From JACKII01 sp965202745 (GTDB lineage Bacteria; Pseudomonadota; Alphaproteobacteria; Bin95): a stretch of DNA of 64,000 nucleotides. The stretch lies in assembly GCA_965202745.1 (NCBI GenBank), contig CBDBCB010000017.1, forward strand, positions 334,864 through 398,863, written 5' to 3'. Shown here one piece after another: positions 18,929 through 31,722 of this stretch (position 1 is its first letter; each line of letters starts with the position of its first letter). The notes under the pieces were generated by a model that was not told the origin of the DNA, did not search any database, and was given only the letters and a program-made list of their open reading frames with translations. The translations under genes were made by a program, and so were the position numbers.

Positions 18929-21402
18929 TATGATTTCTCCGGAGTGACAGCGGCGGGTGGCGGCGCTGTTTCGGTACTGAAAGACGGGCGCTCAAAAGGG
19001 CCGGCCCAGTGCAGCGTGCGTTGGGGAAACGGAATTTCGATACCCATTTCGTCGAACCGGCGCTTGATAAGCCCCTGGAACGCGCGGCGCACAGCGAATT
19101 GCGTCTGGGGCAGAACTTTAAAGCGGCAACGGATCACGACGGCATTGTCGCCCAGTTGATGGATACCCATCACCTCTATGGCGCCGGTTATGCTCGGCCC
19201 AGACACGGCGTCACACTCCAGTTCGGCCCCCAGTTGCTTCAGCACCTCCATCACATGGTCGGCATTTTCACGGTAGGCGATGCCGACATCGACCAGAGCA
19301 TAGGCAAACTCCCGCGACATGTTCTTGACCGTGCCTACGGAACTGAAGGGGATGGTGTAGAGATTGCCCTCCAGATCGCGCAATTCAATGGTGCGGATAG
19401 TGATGCGCTGGACTGTGCCGGAAATGCCGCCTAGTTCCACGATATCACCGACGCTGAGCGTGTCCTGAAACAGCATGAACAGGCCGGTAATAACGTCCTG
19501 CACCAGCTTTTGCGCGCCAAAGCCGATGGCGATGCCGACAATGCCCGCAGTCGCCAGCAGCGGCGCTATATCCAGGCCCAGCGAGTTCAATGCAGCTGCA
19601 ACAAAAGCAATCAACAGGAAAGCGATCAGGATCGTCCGAACCAGTGGCACCAAAGTGCGGGTGCGGGCGCTTCGCTCAATCTTCTTGCCGGTCTGATCGT
19701 CCGTGGCATCCATATAGACAGCCAGCATCAGATCGAACGCTTCCCACACGGCCAGGCAAATGACCAGGATGGTGAATAGCTGGGTGATGGCATCCAGCGT
19801 TTTGCCGGACAGATGCTCGTCCAGCAACACAAACGGCTCCAGCTCCCAAGCAGAGGCAATCGCAATGGCAGCCATGATATAGACAAAGGCTTTCGCCAGC
19901 CGCCCGGCTATCCACGCATAGCGGCGCAAGCGCTTGACGATGACCGCAGAGCTAATGCCAAAATCCGATTGCTCCGCCCGCACCAGCCAAAGCTCCAGAG
20001 CTATTGCGACCGGTTGCACCAGGAGCAGCACGGCAAGGGTCAGCAAGGTGCCCTGCGCGACGAGTATGGAAGCGCCGGGAAGGTCCAAAGCCCAGATCAG
20101 GTAGAACCCGATGGCATAGACCGTCAGTACAGGCAGCCAAATACGGGCGATGGTCGAGCGGATGAACTTAAAGCGTCCGCTTTCGGCAACGATCCAGGCA
20201 GTGATTTCGCTGCGGTAACGCAAAACCAGCACCATCGCATAGATGATCCCGGCCAGACCCCATAACCGCTCCAGTCCTTCGAAAACACCGGATGGTACCC
20301 GCAAATCATCGATATTCTCAAAAAAGGCGCGGCCGAGCACAACCAATAGGATCAAGCGGCGCAGCCACTGGAAAAGATCCCGTGCCACGTCGTCCCGCAT
20401 TGCCACCAGCCTAAAAGACGGATGACGCGGACAGAGAAGCGCACGCACCAGAGAGCAGAGCGCCAGCGCCAAGCCGACGGCAGCAGTGACATCAAACAGC
20501 ACACGGTCGGTTGTGCTGGGCGAAGGCAGCAAACGGGAGACCACATAGGCTGTTACGGCAAATCCGCCGATGGCCAGGACAGAAATCGCAAACTGCATCG
20601 CGAGGAACTTCAGCCGGGTCAGCAGCAGGCGCGGGCCCAGTTGCGGTGTCGCAAACCGCATACGGCGCAGCGCGCGCGACAATCCCCAGTAAGCAGCAGA
20701 TGCGGCCAACAACACAGCGCCCGCTACCGTCAAAAAATCAATCCAAAAACCAGATAGCTCTGCCGACGATGCCTGCACTTTCAGCCACCCTCCCAGGCGG
20801 CCGATATCAACTGCATCATTCAGGAAATACAGCAGCTTGCTAAGCCAGCCCTGCACCATTTCCATGGCGACATTCACCACGGATGGCCCGGACGGCAGTG
20901 GAGCGGACGGCGCTGACGCTGGCGCCAAAGACGATGGAACATCAGGCGGTTCAGCGACAACCGAGCCGGGTGCCCCGGCATCTCCTGCGCCGGCTTTACC
21001 GGCAGGTGTTTCCAGGTTCGGTGCGGTAATACCCTGTTGCTTAATGAACTTTACAAACCGTTGCCGAAGCGCCGAGTTCTCCAATATCAGGATCAGGGCA
21101 GTCAGCGCCTCTGTGTCCAGGGCCTGGAGTGGTGCAGCGCCTGGTATCTGCTGCGCGTCTTCCGTGGTTAGTGATGCAGGGCCATCCGAGCTTGCGGAAA
21201 CTGGGCCAGGTTGCGCGCCCAGCGGCGAGACAGCACCAATGGCGAGTATAAACACCAGAAAACAGGCCAAGCCGGCCGGAAAAGCCCAGCGCAAACCCTG
21301 GATCGGGAAATGGGCCAGGAAATCGGGCAAAATGCGGGGAAAGAACCCGAAACACCGCCGAATTCCATCAGCTTTTACGCAACTTTGGCGAAGGTGTTTC
21401 AA
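18928..21402 (-). CDS. Large MscS-family mechanosensitive channel
   Basis: An intact 824-residue channel of the large-MscS class (YbiO/MscM-like). A hydrophobic N-terminal segment (residues about 38-57) may be a signal or first helix, followed by a low-complexity Ala/Pro/Ser periplasmic stretch, about ten membrane helices, and the conserved C-terminal MscS core: pore helix LLATAGIVGIAIGFGAQKL, then FQDTLSVGDIVELGGISGTV and NLYTIPFSSVGTVKNMS, ending in the beta/C-terminal domains (FPQRTLHW). The true start may be internal. It heads a unit with the two small unknown genes downstream. Confidence 0.88.
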   Translation of the reverse strand: MKHLRQSCVKADGIRRCFGFFPRILPDFLAHFPIQGLRWAFPAGLACFLVFILAIGAVSPLGAQPGPVSASSDGPASLTTEDAQQIPGAAPLQALDTEALTALILILENSALRQRFVKFIKQQGITAPNLETPAGKAGAGDAGAPGSVVAEPPDVPSSLAPASAPSAPLPSGPSVVNVAMEMVQGWLSKLLYFLNDAVDIGRLGGWLKVQASSAELSGFWIDFLTVAGAVLLAASAAYWGLSRALRRMRFATPQLGPRLLLTRLKFLAMQFAISVLAIGGFAVTAYVVSRLLPSPSTTDRVLFDVTAAVGLALALCSLVRALLCPRHPSFRLVAMRDDVARDLFQWLRRLILLVVLGRAFFENIDDLRVPSGVFEGLERLWGLAGIIYAMVLVLRYRSEITAWIVAESGRFKFIRSTIARIWLPVLTVYAIGFYLIWALDLPGASILVAQGTLLTLAVLLLVQPVAIALELWLVRAEQSDFGISSAVIVKRLRRYAWIAGRLAKAFVYIMAAIAIASAWELEPFVLLDEHLSGKTLDAITQLFTILVICLAVWEAFDLMLAVYMDATDDQTGKKIERSARTRTLVPLVRTILIAFLLIAFVAAALNSLGLDIAPLLATAGIVGIAIGFGAQKLVQDVITGLFMLFQDTLSVGDIVELGGISGTVQRITIRTIELRDLEGNLYTIPFSSVGTVKNMSREFAYALVDVGIAYRENADHVMEVLKQLGAELECDAVSGPSITGAIEVMGIHQLGDNAVVIRCRFKVLPQTQFAVRRAFQGLIKRRFDEMGIEIPFPQRTLHWAGPFERPSFSTETAPPPAAVTPEKS

Positions 21403-21450
21403 CGGTGTTCAGTCCTGACGCAGAAACAATTCCGATAAGTGAAGAATTGC

Positions 21451-23268
<1,818 letters not shown>

Positions 23269-23397
23269 GGCCTCGTCCTCGCTATGGGGCGGGAAGAACA
23301 GCTCGTCTTCTAGCATCGGGTCCAGTCGGCGGCAGGCAGGGGAGAGAGTACCCATGGGCCAGGATTCTCCGCCGATTGGCAAGAGGCACGTGGTTGG

Positions 23398-24308
23398 TCA
23401 GACAATACGGCGGATAACCGGCAGCCGCCGCAGCACAATGGCAACCAGCGTGGACAAAGCCGCGACACCCGCAGCAAATTCCACCGTGCCAGGCACCACA
23501 TCCAGCAAGCGTATCAACGCCGAATGCACCAAGGGATGCACCAGGTAGATCCCGAGCGAAATCTGGGAAAGGAGACTGGTCAGCCGGGTAGCAGGGAGAG
23601 ATGAAATCATCGCCACGGCGCACACAACGGATGCAATCAGCGTCTGCAAAGTGCCGCGATGCCAGCCAACCGTTGAGGCGATCAAACAGGCAAGCGAGGC
23701 CCCGACGCAAATCCATAGCAGCCGGGCCGGGTCACCGCCCGCAGCATAAAGAATGAGTCCTAGCAAGACCGACGGCACTACAAACAGCCACTGATAAAAC
23801 GGCCAGGGCAGGGTGTAGACGCTGAGCGCGTAGAACAATCCCAACTGTCCGACGGTAAACACAGTCCAAAGCATCGCGAAAGTGCAATAACGGTGGATAA
23901 AGGGCATCAGAGCAACCAGTGCCCACCCTGCGACAAACGCAAATGGCAGAAACCAAAGGTGAATTTTGGTGCCGGTCAACTGCATCCAATATTCGAACTC
24001 AGATGAGATCGGCGCGCCTTTGATCAGGGCGTCAGCAATCTTCGCAACGCCATAAATCCCGCTCCATGCTATCCAGGGGAGCAATAGTCTAGTACTGCGG
24101 CGGCGGTCTTTTTTTGCCCCGTCACTTGTGGCAAGCGCGAAGTAGGCAGGAACGCAACGAACATCGGCAAGGCAGCATAGCCAACCCAGGCCAGTGGCGC
24201 ATGCTCGTGAAACCACACGATACCGAGCGCGCCCACGAACCGCGCAATATCGACGGCACCATTGCGGGCCGCCGAAGGAGCCGTGTCGCTGGAAGTGCTC
24301 TTTAGCAA
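23398..24308 (-). pseudogene. Acyltransferase 3 family membrane protein, frameshifted
   Basis: Two minus-strand frames together give a membrane acyltransferase of the acyltransferase-3/OafA-like family, which O-acylates surface sugars. The N-terminal part (DIARFVGALGIVWFHEHAPLAW, given here as DIARFVGALG and IVWFHEHAPLAW) ends about 24150, and the remainder continues in another frame from AYFALATSDGAKKD, with eight or so membrane helices and the terminal SLGIYLVHPLVH motif. The shift lies between 24100 and 24170. Next to an AT-rich spacer, so possibly acquired. Confidence 0.72.
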
Positions 24309-24659
24309 TGAAACCCTTGCCTAGTGGTTCGATGGCGACCGGACCCTATCAGAATATGCGGTTGGTTCAGATTGGTAGACTGCATTCTCGAAGCTTTTGG
24401 TCAAGGGGCTGGTTGTCTATTTCATTTTATTATTTATATATTAATATTATATTTCAATAATATTTACTTTGCCCATACAGTAATATCTGAATTTCTTACC
24501 ATTGAACAACGAATAGCTGCTTGTCCTTTACGCATGTATGAGGAAGCGACCCCAGCCGATCCGATTGCATAGAAATGCCGCGAACCCCGCACCATGAAAG
24601 AGGAGAGAAGCCCGCGGCGATTCGAATCAGAAAAGCGGTAAACCGTCCGTCGGTCTGCG
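24309..24659. other. AT-rich spacer, no gene seen
   Basis: About 350 bases without a credible coding frame. The part from about 24415 to 24510 is strikingly AT-rich (runs such as TTTATTATTTATATATTAA) in an otherwise GC-rich window. It sits between the 5' end of the broken acyltransferase and the 3' end of the amidohydrolase gene. It could be the promoter region of a transferred surface-sugar gene or a binding site for a silencing protein. Confidence 0.6.
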
Positions 24660-26366
24660 TCAGGCTCTCGCGCCCCTTACCAAACGGCCCGGCAGTGCGC
24701 CGGTTTCGCCGCCGTTCCGGTAGACGACCTCGCCCGCGACGATGGTGGCGTCATAGCCCTTGGTACGCTGGACCATGCGCTTGCCGCCCGCGGGCAGGTC
24801 GTAGAGCACTTCCGGCGGGTTGATGCCGAGTTCGTCAAAGTCGATGACGTTGATGTCCGCCTTCTTGCCAATCGCGAGCAGGCCGCGGTCCATCAGGCCG
24901 ATGGCTTCGGCATTGTCGCGGGAGAGGCGCTTTACCGTCCATTCCAGCGGCATCTTCTCGCCCCGGGTCCGGTCGCGGGCCCAATGGGTCAACATGTAGG
25001 TGAAGGCGCTCGCGTCGCTGAGGAAGCCCACATGCGCGCCGCCGTCGCCGAGGCCGATCAGCGTGTGCGGGTTGCGCATCATCTCCGCCGTCACTTCGCA
25101 ATCGCCGTAGGAGTAGTTGGCACGGGCGGTGAACAGCATCGCCTTGCCGTCATTTTCTATCAGCAGGTCGTAGGCCATTTCCTGCGGCTTCACGCCAGCG
25201 CGGGCCGCCCGCGCCGTGATCGAGTCTTCCGGGCCGGGCTCGTAGTTCGGCGGATCGCCCAGTGGGAAAAGCTGGTCGAAATTGGCCATGCGGAAGGACA
25301 TGGGGTGGTTTTCCGGGAACTCCGCAATCAGCTTCGCCCGGAATTCCGGGGTCTTCAGCACCGCGATCTTGTCCGGGAAGTCCAAGTCAGCGACCTGGCT
25401 CCAGCTTTCGCAGAGCATGAAGGGGTTCATGCTGATCTCGAAGCCCAGCATCAGGCCGATGGGGCGGGGCAGCACCTGGCCGGTGATCTTCTCACCCGCC
25501 GCATTGGCGGCTTCGATGCCGTTCAAGGTCGTGCGCCAGACTTCGGGGCGGTCGTCGAACTGGATCAGGCTCATGCTCATGGGCCGGCCGCTTTCCTGGC
25601 CCATGCGGCGCAGCATGGTCATCTCGGCTTCCGGCTCATCGAAATCGCTGATCATCTGGAGCCAGCCCTTGCCGGTCTTACCCACCGCGCGGGCGATCTC
25701 TATCAGTTCGTCCGCAGGCGCACCCAAGGTCGGCGTGTGGGCGCCCGCCTTGGTCTTGTGGTTGATCGTGCGGCTGGTGGAGAAGCCCAGCGCGCCGGCC
25801 TCAATCGCTTCCGCGGCGAGCGCTGCCATCTCCGCCTGCTCTTCCGGCGTGGCGTCCGCCTGGGCCATGGCCCGGTCGTCCATCACGTAGACGCGGAGGG
25901 CGGCGTGCGGCACCTGGGTGACGATGTCCACGTCGAAGGGCTTGCCGTCGATAGAGTCCAGGTATTCGCCAAAGGATTCCCAGTCCCAGGGCAGCCCTTC
26001 AGCCAGCACGGGCTCCGGGATATCCTCCACGCCTTCCATCAGTTCGACCAGCTTGTGGCGCTGGTGCGGCTTGCAGGGGGCGAAGCCGACGCCGCAATTG
26101 CCGACCATGACGGTAGTGACGCCGTTCCAGGAGGAAGGATCGATGCGGTTCGACCAGGTGACCTGGCCGTCATAGTGGGTGTGGACGTCGATAAAGCCCG
26201 GCGTGACGATCTTGCCCTTGGCGCAAAGCTCTTCCTTGCCCGCCGGGATGTCACCGCCGATGGCACAAATCTTGCCGCCGGTCATGGAGATATCGGCCTG
26301 ATACGGCGCGCCGCCGGAGCCGTCATAGATCATGCCGTTGCGGATAACGAGGTCTGGTTGAGCCAT
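24660..26366 (-). CDS. N-acyl-D-amino-acid deacylase-like amidohydrolase
   Basis: An intact 568-residue amidohydrolase of the D-aminoacylase branch, which hydrolyses N-acyl-D-amino acids or related amides. Metal-site signatures: DVHTHYD (about residues 59-65), GNCGVG, and GLGDGGAHVGF (about 455) with the catalytic Asp; the C-terminal beta sandwich closes with DLPAGGKRMVQRTKG. Start 26366 has a GGAAGGAACGCCCC site. A paralogue with the same order of motifs, but broken, lies at 28361-30098; a cyclase gene separates the two. Confidence 0.88.
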   Translation of the reverse strand: MAQPDLVIRNGMIYDGSGGAPYQADISMTGGKICAIGGDIPAGKEELCAKGKIVTPGFIDVHTHYDGQVTWSNRIDPSSWNGVTTVMVGNCGVGFAPCKPHQRHKLVELMEGVEDIPEPVLAEGLPWDWESFGEYLDSIDGKPFDVDIVTQVPHAALRVYVMDDRAMAQADATPEEQAEMAALAAEAIEAGALGFSTSRTINHKTKAGAHTPTLGAPADELIEIARAVGKTGKGWLQMISDFDEPEAEMTMLRRMGQESGRPMSMSLIQFDDRPEVWRTTLNGIEAANAAGEKITGQVLPRPIGLMLGFEISMNPFMLCESWSQVADLDFPDKIAVLKTPEFRAKLIAEFPENHPMSFRMANFDQLFPLGDPPNYEPGPEDSITARAARAGVKPQEMAYDLLIENDGKAMLFTARANYSYGDCEVTAEMMRNPHTLIGLGDGGAHVGFLSDASAFTYMLTHWARDRTRGEKMPLEWTVKRLSRDNAEAIGLMDRGLLAIGKKADINVIDFDELGINPPEVLYDLPAGGKRMVQRTKGYDATIVAGEVVYRNGGETGALPGRLVRGARA

Positions 26367-26492
26367 TGGGGCGTTCCTTCCGAATGGTTGTGCGGCGTTC
26401 AGTGCGCCGCAGTTTGAGTGTGAGTTTGCCCGCAGGGGGCGGCAACGGCAAGTAGGCAGGGAGATTCCGTCGTTCCACTCGCAGCGTTTGGC

Positions 26493-28260
26493 TCACTCCT
26501 CCGGCACGCCGAGTTCGCGGAGACCTTCGATGATTGGATCGATCCCAGTGGTCCGTAGCCTTCGTAGCCCGCTCTTGACCACGGCGATGGAGAAGGCGGG
26601 ATAGCGTTTGATCAGCTCGGCATAGGCCTTGTAAGCCATCGCAATGTCACCAATGCGCCGATAAGCAATTGGCAATATCGCGTATGTCCAGACCGCTGAC
26701 GCGCCGAGTGCGTTGGCACGCTCGCCTGACTCAATGCACTCGTGGTAGTTGCCTGCCAGATAGTGCGCGCACGAATGCATCAGCAAAAGACGCGCCATGT
26801 TGGGGTCGAACGGGCTAATTCGTATGGCGTGGTCCAACGACTTGATGGCCTCATGCGGCATGCCTGCCTGGGTGTAAGCCATGCCGAGCCCGTAGTGGCC
26901 GCCGATATGATTGGGATTGGCCTCAATCGCCTTCTTCCCAGACGCGATGGCCTCTTCGAAACGGCCCTGAATTGAGTAAGCTCTTACCAAGGCCCAATGA
27001 TGGGCGTAGGAGTCATGCTGGTCCAAGGCGTAGGCCGTCTGCGCGTCCGTAAAGGCCTGACTGACCAGTTGGTCGTATTTTTCCTGTTCAAAGGACTGTG
27101 CCAACGCATTGCGGGCAAGGGAGGCCAGCGCGAAGCCCGGTGCGAATTTCGGGTCCAGGGATTTCACGCGATCCATTATCTCGACGGATTTGTGCAGGCT
27201 TTCTTTCGAGGTCAGTACGTGCTGCGCTAAACCTTGCTGAAAGAAGAGCCAGGCATCGATGTCGGCGTTGGCCGCCCTTTCGATCCGGCTTTTCTCTACC
27301 GTTTCGATTTCCGGTGCGATCTGAGCTGCTATCGCGTTGGTGATTTCGTCCTGAATGTCGAAAATATTATCGAGTTGCCGGTCGAAACGCTGTGTCCAGA
27401 TCGATTTATGGGTCTCAGTATCGACTAGCTGGGCCGACACTCGGATACGGGAACCCGCTTGTCTGACGCTTCCGTCTCGTCTACAACGTAGCGTACTCCC
27501 AACTCGCCAGAAACCCGCGCGGCTCCAGCGGATTGGCCCTTGTACGTAAACATGGTCCCCCGGGTGATGACAAAGAGCCAGCGGAACTTGGACAGGGCGT
27601 TGATGACGTCCCCGGCCATACCGTCGCGAAGAACTCAGCGTCTTCGGCGAAGGAGAGGTTCTGGAAGGGCAGGACGGCGATGCTTGGTTGGGAGGAACGG
27701 CTTGCCGCCAGTGGTAGATCATCCGCGAATGGCCAAAGCCAGACGCGGACCGGGTCGTCGATGTTTTTGAGCGAGCGCGCACCAGCGTCGGCGAAGACAA
27801 GGGCGCTTTTCCCGCGAAGGTAGTCGTGCGTTCCGGCGGAGAGGGCTATGCCGCCGGGCTCGGCCACCTCTTGGAGCCTGGCCGCGATGTTGACACCGTC
27901 GCCGTACAGGTCGGAGCCGTCCACCACTACGTCACCCAGATTAATGCCGATGCAGAGACGGATGGCTTTGTCTTCGGGCGCTCCGGAGGCCCGCTCGTTC
28001 GCTGCGGTCTGGATGGCTTCGGCGGCGGAGGCGGCGTCCACGACGCTGGCGAACTCGGCCAGCATCCCGTCGCCCATGAGCTTGAACACCCGGCCCCGGT
28101 GTGTGCGCACCGAAGGCTGCACCACCTCGCTCCACAACGCCTTCATCGCGGCGAGCGTCCCCACCTCATCCGCCCGCATCAGGCGTGAGTAGCCGACTAC
28201 ATCGGCGGCCAGGATCGCTGCGAGTTTGCGTTGCACCTGGGTTAGGTTCCCACTCTTCAA
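26493..28260 (-). pseudogene. Class III adenylate/guanylate cyclase with TPR repeats, frameshifted
   Basis: The N-terminal part (28260 to about 27630) is a class III nucleotide cyclase domain: LAAILAADVVGYSRLM with the metal Asp, FKLMGDGMLAEF, GINLGDVVVDGSDLYGDGVN. Then come a linker (SIAVLPFQNLS, EFFADGMAGDVINALSK in the second frame) and a C-terminal TPR array (about residues 360-560). Two shifts: one missing G near 27627 and a tandem 5-bp duplication CGTCT-CGTCT at 27473-27482. The layout cyclase-FlgO-like segment-TPR is a common alphaproteobacterial signalling protein; this copy cannot be made full length. Confidence 0.8.
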
Positions 28261-28360
28261 TGAAGTCCCCGAATCACGCTTTCACGTGTCCGGGGATCAT
28301 CCTCTATCCGGCGGCAGGCGTCAAAAGTAACGCCCCCGGGTCCCGGGTATTGCTAAGACG

Positions 28361-30098
28361 CTACTCCGCAGCGGTGGCCAGCGCTTCTTCAGGCTCACCT
28401 TGCGCGCTCCGCACCAGACGGCTGGGCAACGCGCCGGTCTCGACGCCATTGCGGTAGACGACTTGGCCCGCAACGATGGTGGCGTCGAAGCCTTCCGTAC
28501 GTTGCACCATGCGCTTGCCGCCGGCGGGAAGATCGTAGAGCACTTCCGGCGGGCAGATTTTCAGCTTGTCATAGTCGATGATGTTGACGTCGGCCTTCTT
28601 GCCCACGGCGAGCAGGCCGCGGTCGAGCAGACCGATGGCCTCCGCATTGTCGCGGGTCAGGCGCTTGACCGCCCAGGGCAGCGGCACGCGCTCGCCGCGG
28701 GAGCGGTCCCGGGTCCAGTGGGTCAGCATGTAGGTGAAGGCGCTGGCGTCGGTCAGCACACCCACATGCGCGCCCGTCGCCGAGGCCGACCAGCGAATTC
28801 GGGTGCTCCATCATGTCTTTGACGGTGTCGAGATTGCCATAGGAATAGTTCGACTGCGGCCGGTAGAGGATGTTCTTGCCGTCATTCTCCATCAGCAGGT
28901 CGTAGACCACGTCCGCGCGGGTCCGGCCTTCGCGTTCGGCGATAGCGGCAACGGATTTCTCCGGCGCGGGCTCATAGTCCGGCGGACCGCCCAGGGGGGA
29001 AGATACGCTCCCACTTGATCGGGCGGTGCATCATCAGATGGTCGTCCGTCAGCTCCGAGAGGATTTGGGCTTTGACCGCCGGATTGCGGAGTTCGGCGAC
29101 CTTCTCCGGGTGGGGCAGCTTGGCGAGCCGTTCCCAGGTCTCGCAGCCCATGAAGGGGTTCAGGCTGATCTCGAAGCCCAGCATGACGCCCGTCGGCCGG
29201 GTCAGCACCTAGCCGACAATCTTTTGGCCGGCGGCGTTGGCTTCCGCGATGTCGGCCATGGTCTCGCGCCACAGTTCCGGGCGGTTGTCGCGCTGGAGCA
29301 CCGTGATGGTCATGGGGCGGTTGGAGGCTTCGGCCATGTGGCGGAGGGAGGCCATTTCCGCTTCCGGATCGTCGAAATCGGAGATGACCTGGAGCCAGCC
29401 CATGCCGGTCTCGCCGACCGCCTTGGCGATCTCCACCAACTCCTGCTCTGCCGCACCCAGGGTCGGGGTGAAAGCGCCTGCCACGGTGCGGTGGTTGATG
29501 GTGCGGCTGGTGGAGAAGCCGAGCGCACCCGCCTTGATGCCTTCGGCGGCGAGCCGGGCCATCTCCGCCCGGTCCTCCGGCGTGACGTCTTCACGGGCAA
29601 CACCGCGGTCGCCCATGACATAGACGCGGATGGCGGCGTGCGGTACCTGGGTGACGACGTCCAGATCAAAGGGTTTGCCGTCGAGGGAGTCCAGATACTC
29701 ACCGAACGTTTCCCAATTCCAGGGCAGGCCTTCGGTCAGGACGGGTTCCGGGATGTCCTCCACCCCTTCCATGAGTTCCACCAGCTTGTCGCGCTGGTGC
29801 GGCTTGCAGGGGGCAAAACCGACTCCACAATTGCCGACCATCACGGTCGTGACGCCATTCCAGGAAAAGGGTTGATGCGGTTCGACCAGGTGACCTGCGC
29901 GTCATAGTGTGTGTGCACATCAATGAAGCCCGGAGTGACGATCTTGCCCTGGACGTCGATCTCCTCCGCGCCTTTCGGGATGTCGCTGCCGATGGCGCAG
30001 ATCCTGCCGCCGGTCATGGAAATGTCGGCCTGGTAGGGCTCGTTGCCGGAGCCGTCGTAGATCATGTCGTTGCGGATAACGAGGTCGGGTTGGGTCAT
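28361..30098 (-). pseudogene. Second D-aminoacylase-like amidohydrolase, inactivated
   Basis: A close paralogue of the intact gene at 24660-26366, aligned from MTQPDLVIRNDMIYDG to the C-terminus. Four lesions are visible: a lost base near 29870 after SNRIN, an in-frame TAG at 29209-29211 where the intact paralogue has Gln (ITGQVLPRP versus IVG-stop-VLTRP), an extra base in a six-C run (28994-28999), and a lost base near 28773 inside GLGDGGAHVG. Several hits in one gene, with the sister gene clean over the same length, favour true decay after duplication. Confidence 0.85.
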
Positions 30099-30221
30099 GC
30101 TGGCGTTCCTTCCGGATGGGGGCTGGCGATCGGTGCGCCATGCCGTTTGGCCGCAGTTTGAGCCCGGAAAGCGAAGGCGGCAAGGGTTTCGGAGCAGGCT
30201 AGCTTATTCTCACCATTTTCC

Positions 30222-30329
30222 CCTTCCCCGCGGAGGCGGGGATCCATGCCAGAGACACCGAACCCGAAGCGCCAGGCGCGCCGAATTACCCGCCTCTGGC
30301 ATGGGGCCCCGCCTCCACGGGGGATGGGA
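30222..30329. repeat. Palindromic extragenic repeat
   Basis: In the 300-base spacer upstream of the acyl-CoA dehydrogenase gene, arms CGGAGGCGGGGATCCATGCC (from 30231) and GGCATGGGGCCCCGCCTCC (ending 30317) are near-complementary and enclose about 40 bases. A second member of the family is at 58422-58511. No gene is seen in the rest of the spacer. Confidence 0.6.
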
Positions 30330-30398
30330 AGTGAGGGTAACCGAGGCGTGCAAGAGCGTGGTAGACGCAGCCTCAACTATCGCTGAAAGACCGCCGCC

Positions 30399-31720
30399 AT
30401 GAATGCCCCCCTGCCTGACGACTCACAGAAGAAGCCGCTCGAAGATTAGGTGGCGAAAGACGCTCGCGGACAGAATTTCTTTGCCGTCGACCGGGGCCTT
30501 CAGGACGGGCTGAAGCAGTACATGGACGGCCAGTCCTTGCTGGCACTCTGGCCGCATCTGGAGGAACTGGGCGAGATCGCGGGCAATGAGCTGGACGCGC
30601 TGGCCGATCAGGCGGAAAAGCACCCGCCCATCCTGCATCACCGCGACCGCTATGGCCGCGACGAGCAATGGATCGAGCAGCACCCGGCCTATCTGGAGAT
30701 AGAGCGCATCGCCTACCAGCGCTTCGGCATTCACCGGGCGAGCCATGCGCCCGGCCAGTTCGAGCGCGACAGGCCCTGGACGCCGCTCGCCAAATACGCG
30801 CTGCAATACCTGTTCGTGCAGGGCGAGTTCGGCCTGATGTGCCCGGTCAGCATGACGGACAGCGGCTGGGCACTGATCGACGCCTTCGCCTCCGACGAGA
30901 TCCGGGAAAAGCTGCGCCCGCATGTATTGGCCGACAATGTGGACGACCTCTGGCGCTGCCCCCACCTGCTGACGGAGAAGGGCGCGGGCTCCGACGTGGG
31001 CAATCTGGAGACGCGGGCAGTGGCGCAGGACGACGGCACCTGGCGCATTCATGGCGACAAGTGGTTCTGCTCCAACCCCGATGCGGAGGTGATCCTGCTG
31101 CTGGCGCGGCCGGAGGGTGCTGCGGCAGGCACGCGCGGACTCAGCATGTTTTATGTGCCGAAATGGCGGGCGGATGGCTCGCGCAACGGCTACCGCATCC
31201 AGCGGCTGAAGGAGAAGCTCGGCACGCGAGGCATGCCCAGCGGCGAGATCGTGTTCGAGGGCGCGGAGGCGCACCTGATCGGCGAGGAAGGCAACCGCAT
31301 CCGGCAGATCATGCGGACCGTGAACTTCTCGCGCTTGAGCCACGGCGTGCGGGCGGCGGCGATGATGCGGCGCTGCTGGAACGAGGCGAAAGCGGCGGCG
31401 GAGAGCCGGGTCGTCTTTGGCCAGACCATCGCGGACATGCCGCTGATGAGGGGGCAGCTGATGAAAATCCTGGTACCGGCGGAGCAGGCTTTGAGCGCCT
31501 TCCTGTTCACCGGCTGGGTCATGGAACTGGCGGGCCAGGGCGACGAGCGGGCTCGGCGGGCGCAGCGCATCATCACGCCGACCTTCAAGTTCCACGCCTG
31601 CCGGGACAATCTGCCGGTCGCGACGGGCGCGATGGAGGTGCGGGGGCACTGTACCATGCGATGACGGCGGCCCTGCTGGCGGTAGAGGGTGCCACAGCGG
31701 GGGCGAGTCTGCCGCCTCTA
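30399..31720 (+). pseudogene. Acyl-CoA dehydrogenase (AidB-like branch), amber stop and 3' deletion
   Basis: From ATG 30399 the frame reads MNAPLPDDSQKKPLED, then TAG 30447-30449, then VAKDARGQNFFAVDRGLQ and most of an acyl-CoA dehydrogenase: QGEFGLMCPVSMTDSGW, LTEKGAGSDVGN, DKWFCSNPDAE, SRLSHGVRAAAMMRRCWNEA. Homologues carry Trp at the stop. Near 31640 the frame is lost at MEVRG (usually MEVLGGNGY) and the far C-terminus (ALYHAMTAALLAVEGA) appears immediately in another frame, so roughly 100-150 residues with the end of the helical domain are deleted. Non-functional. Confidence 0.8.
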
Positions 31721-31722
31721 CC

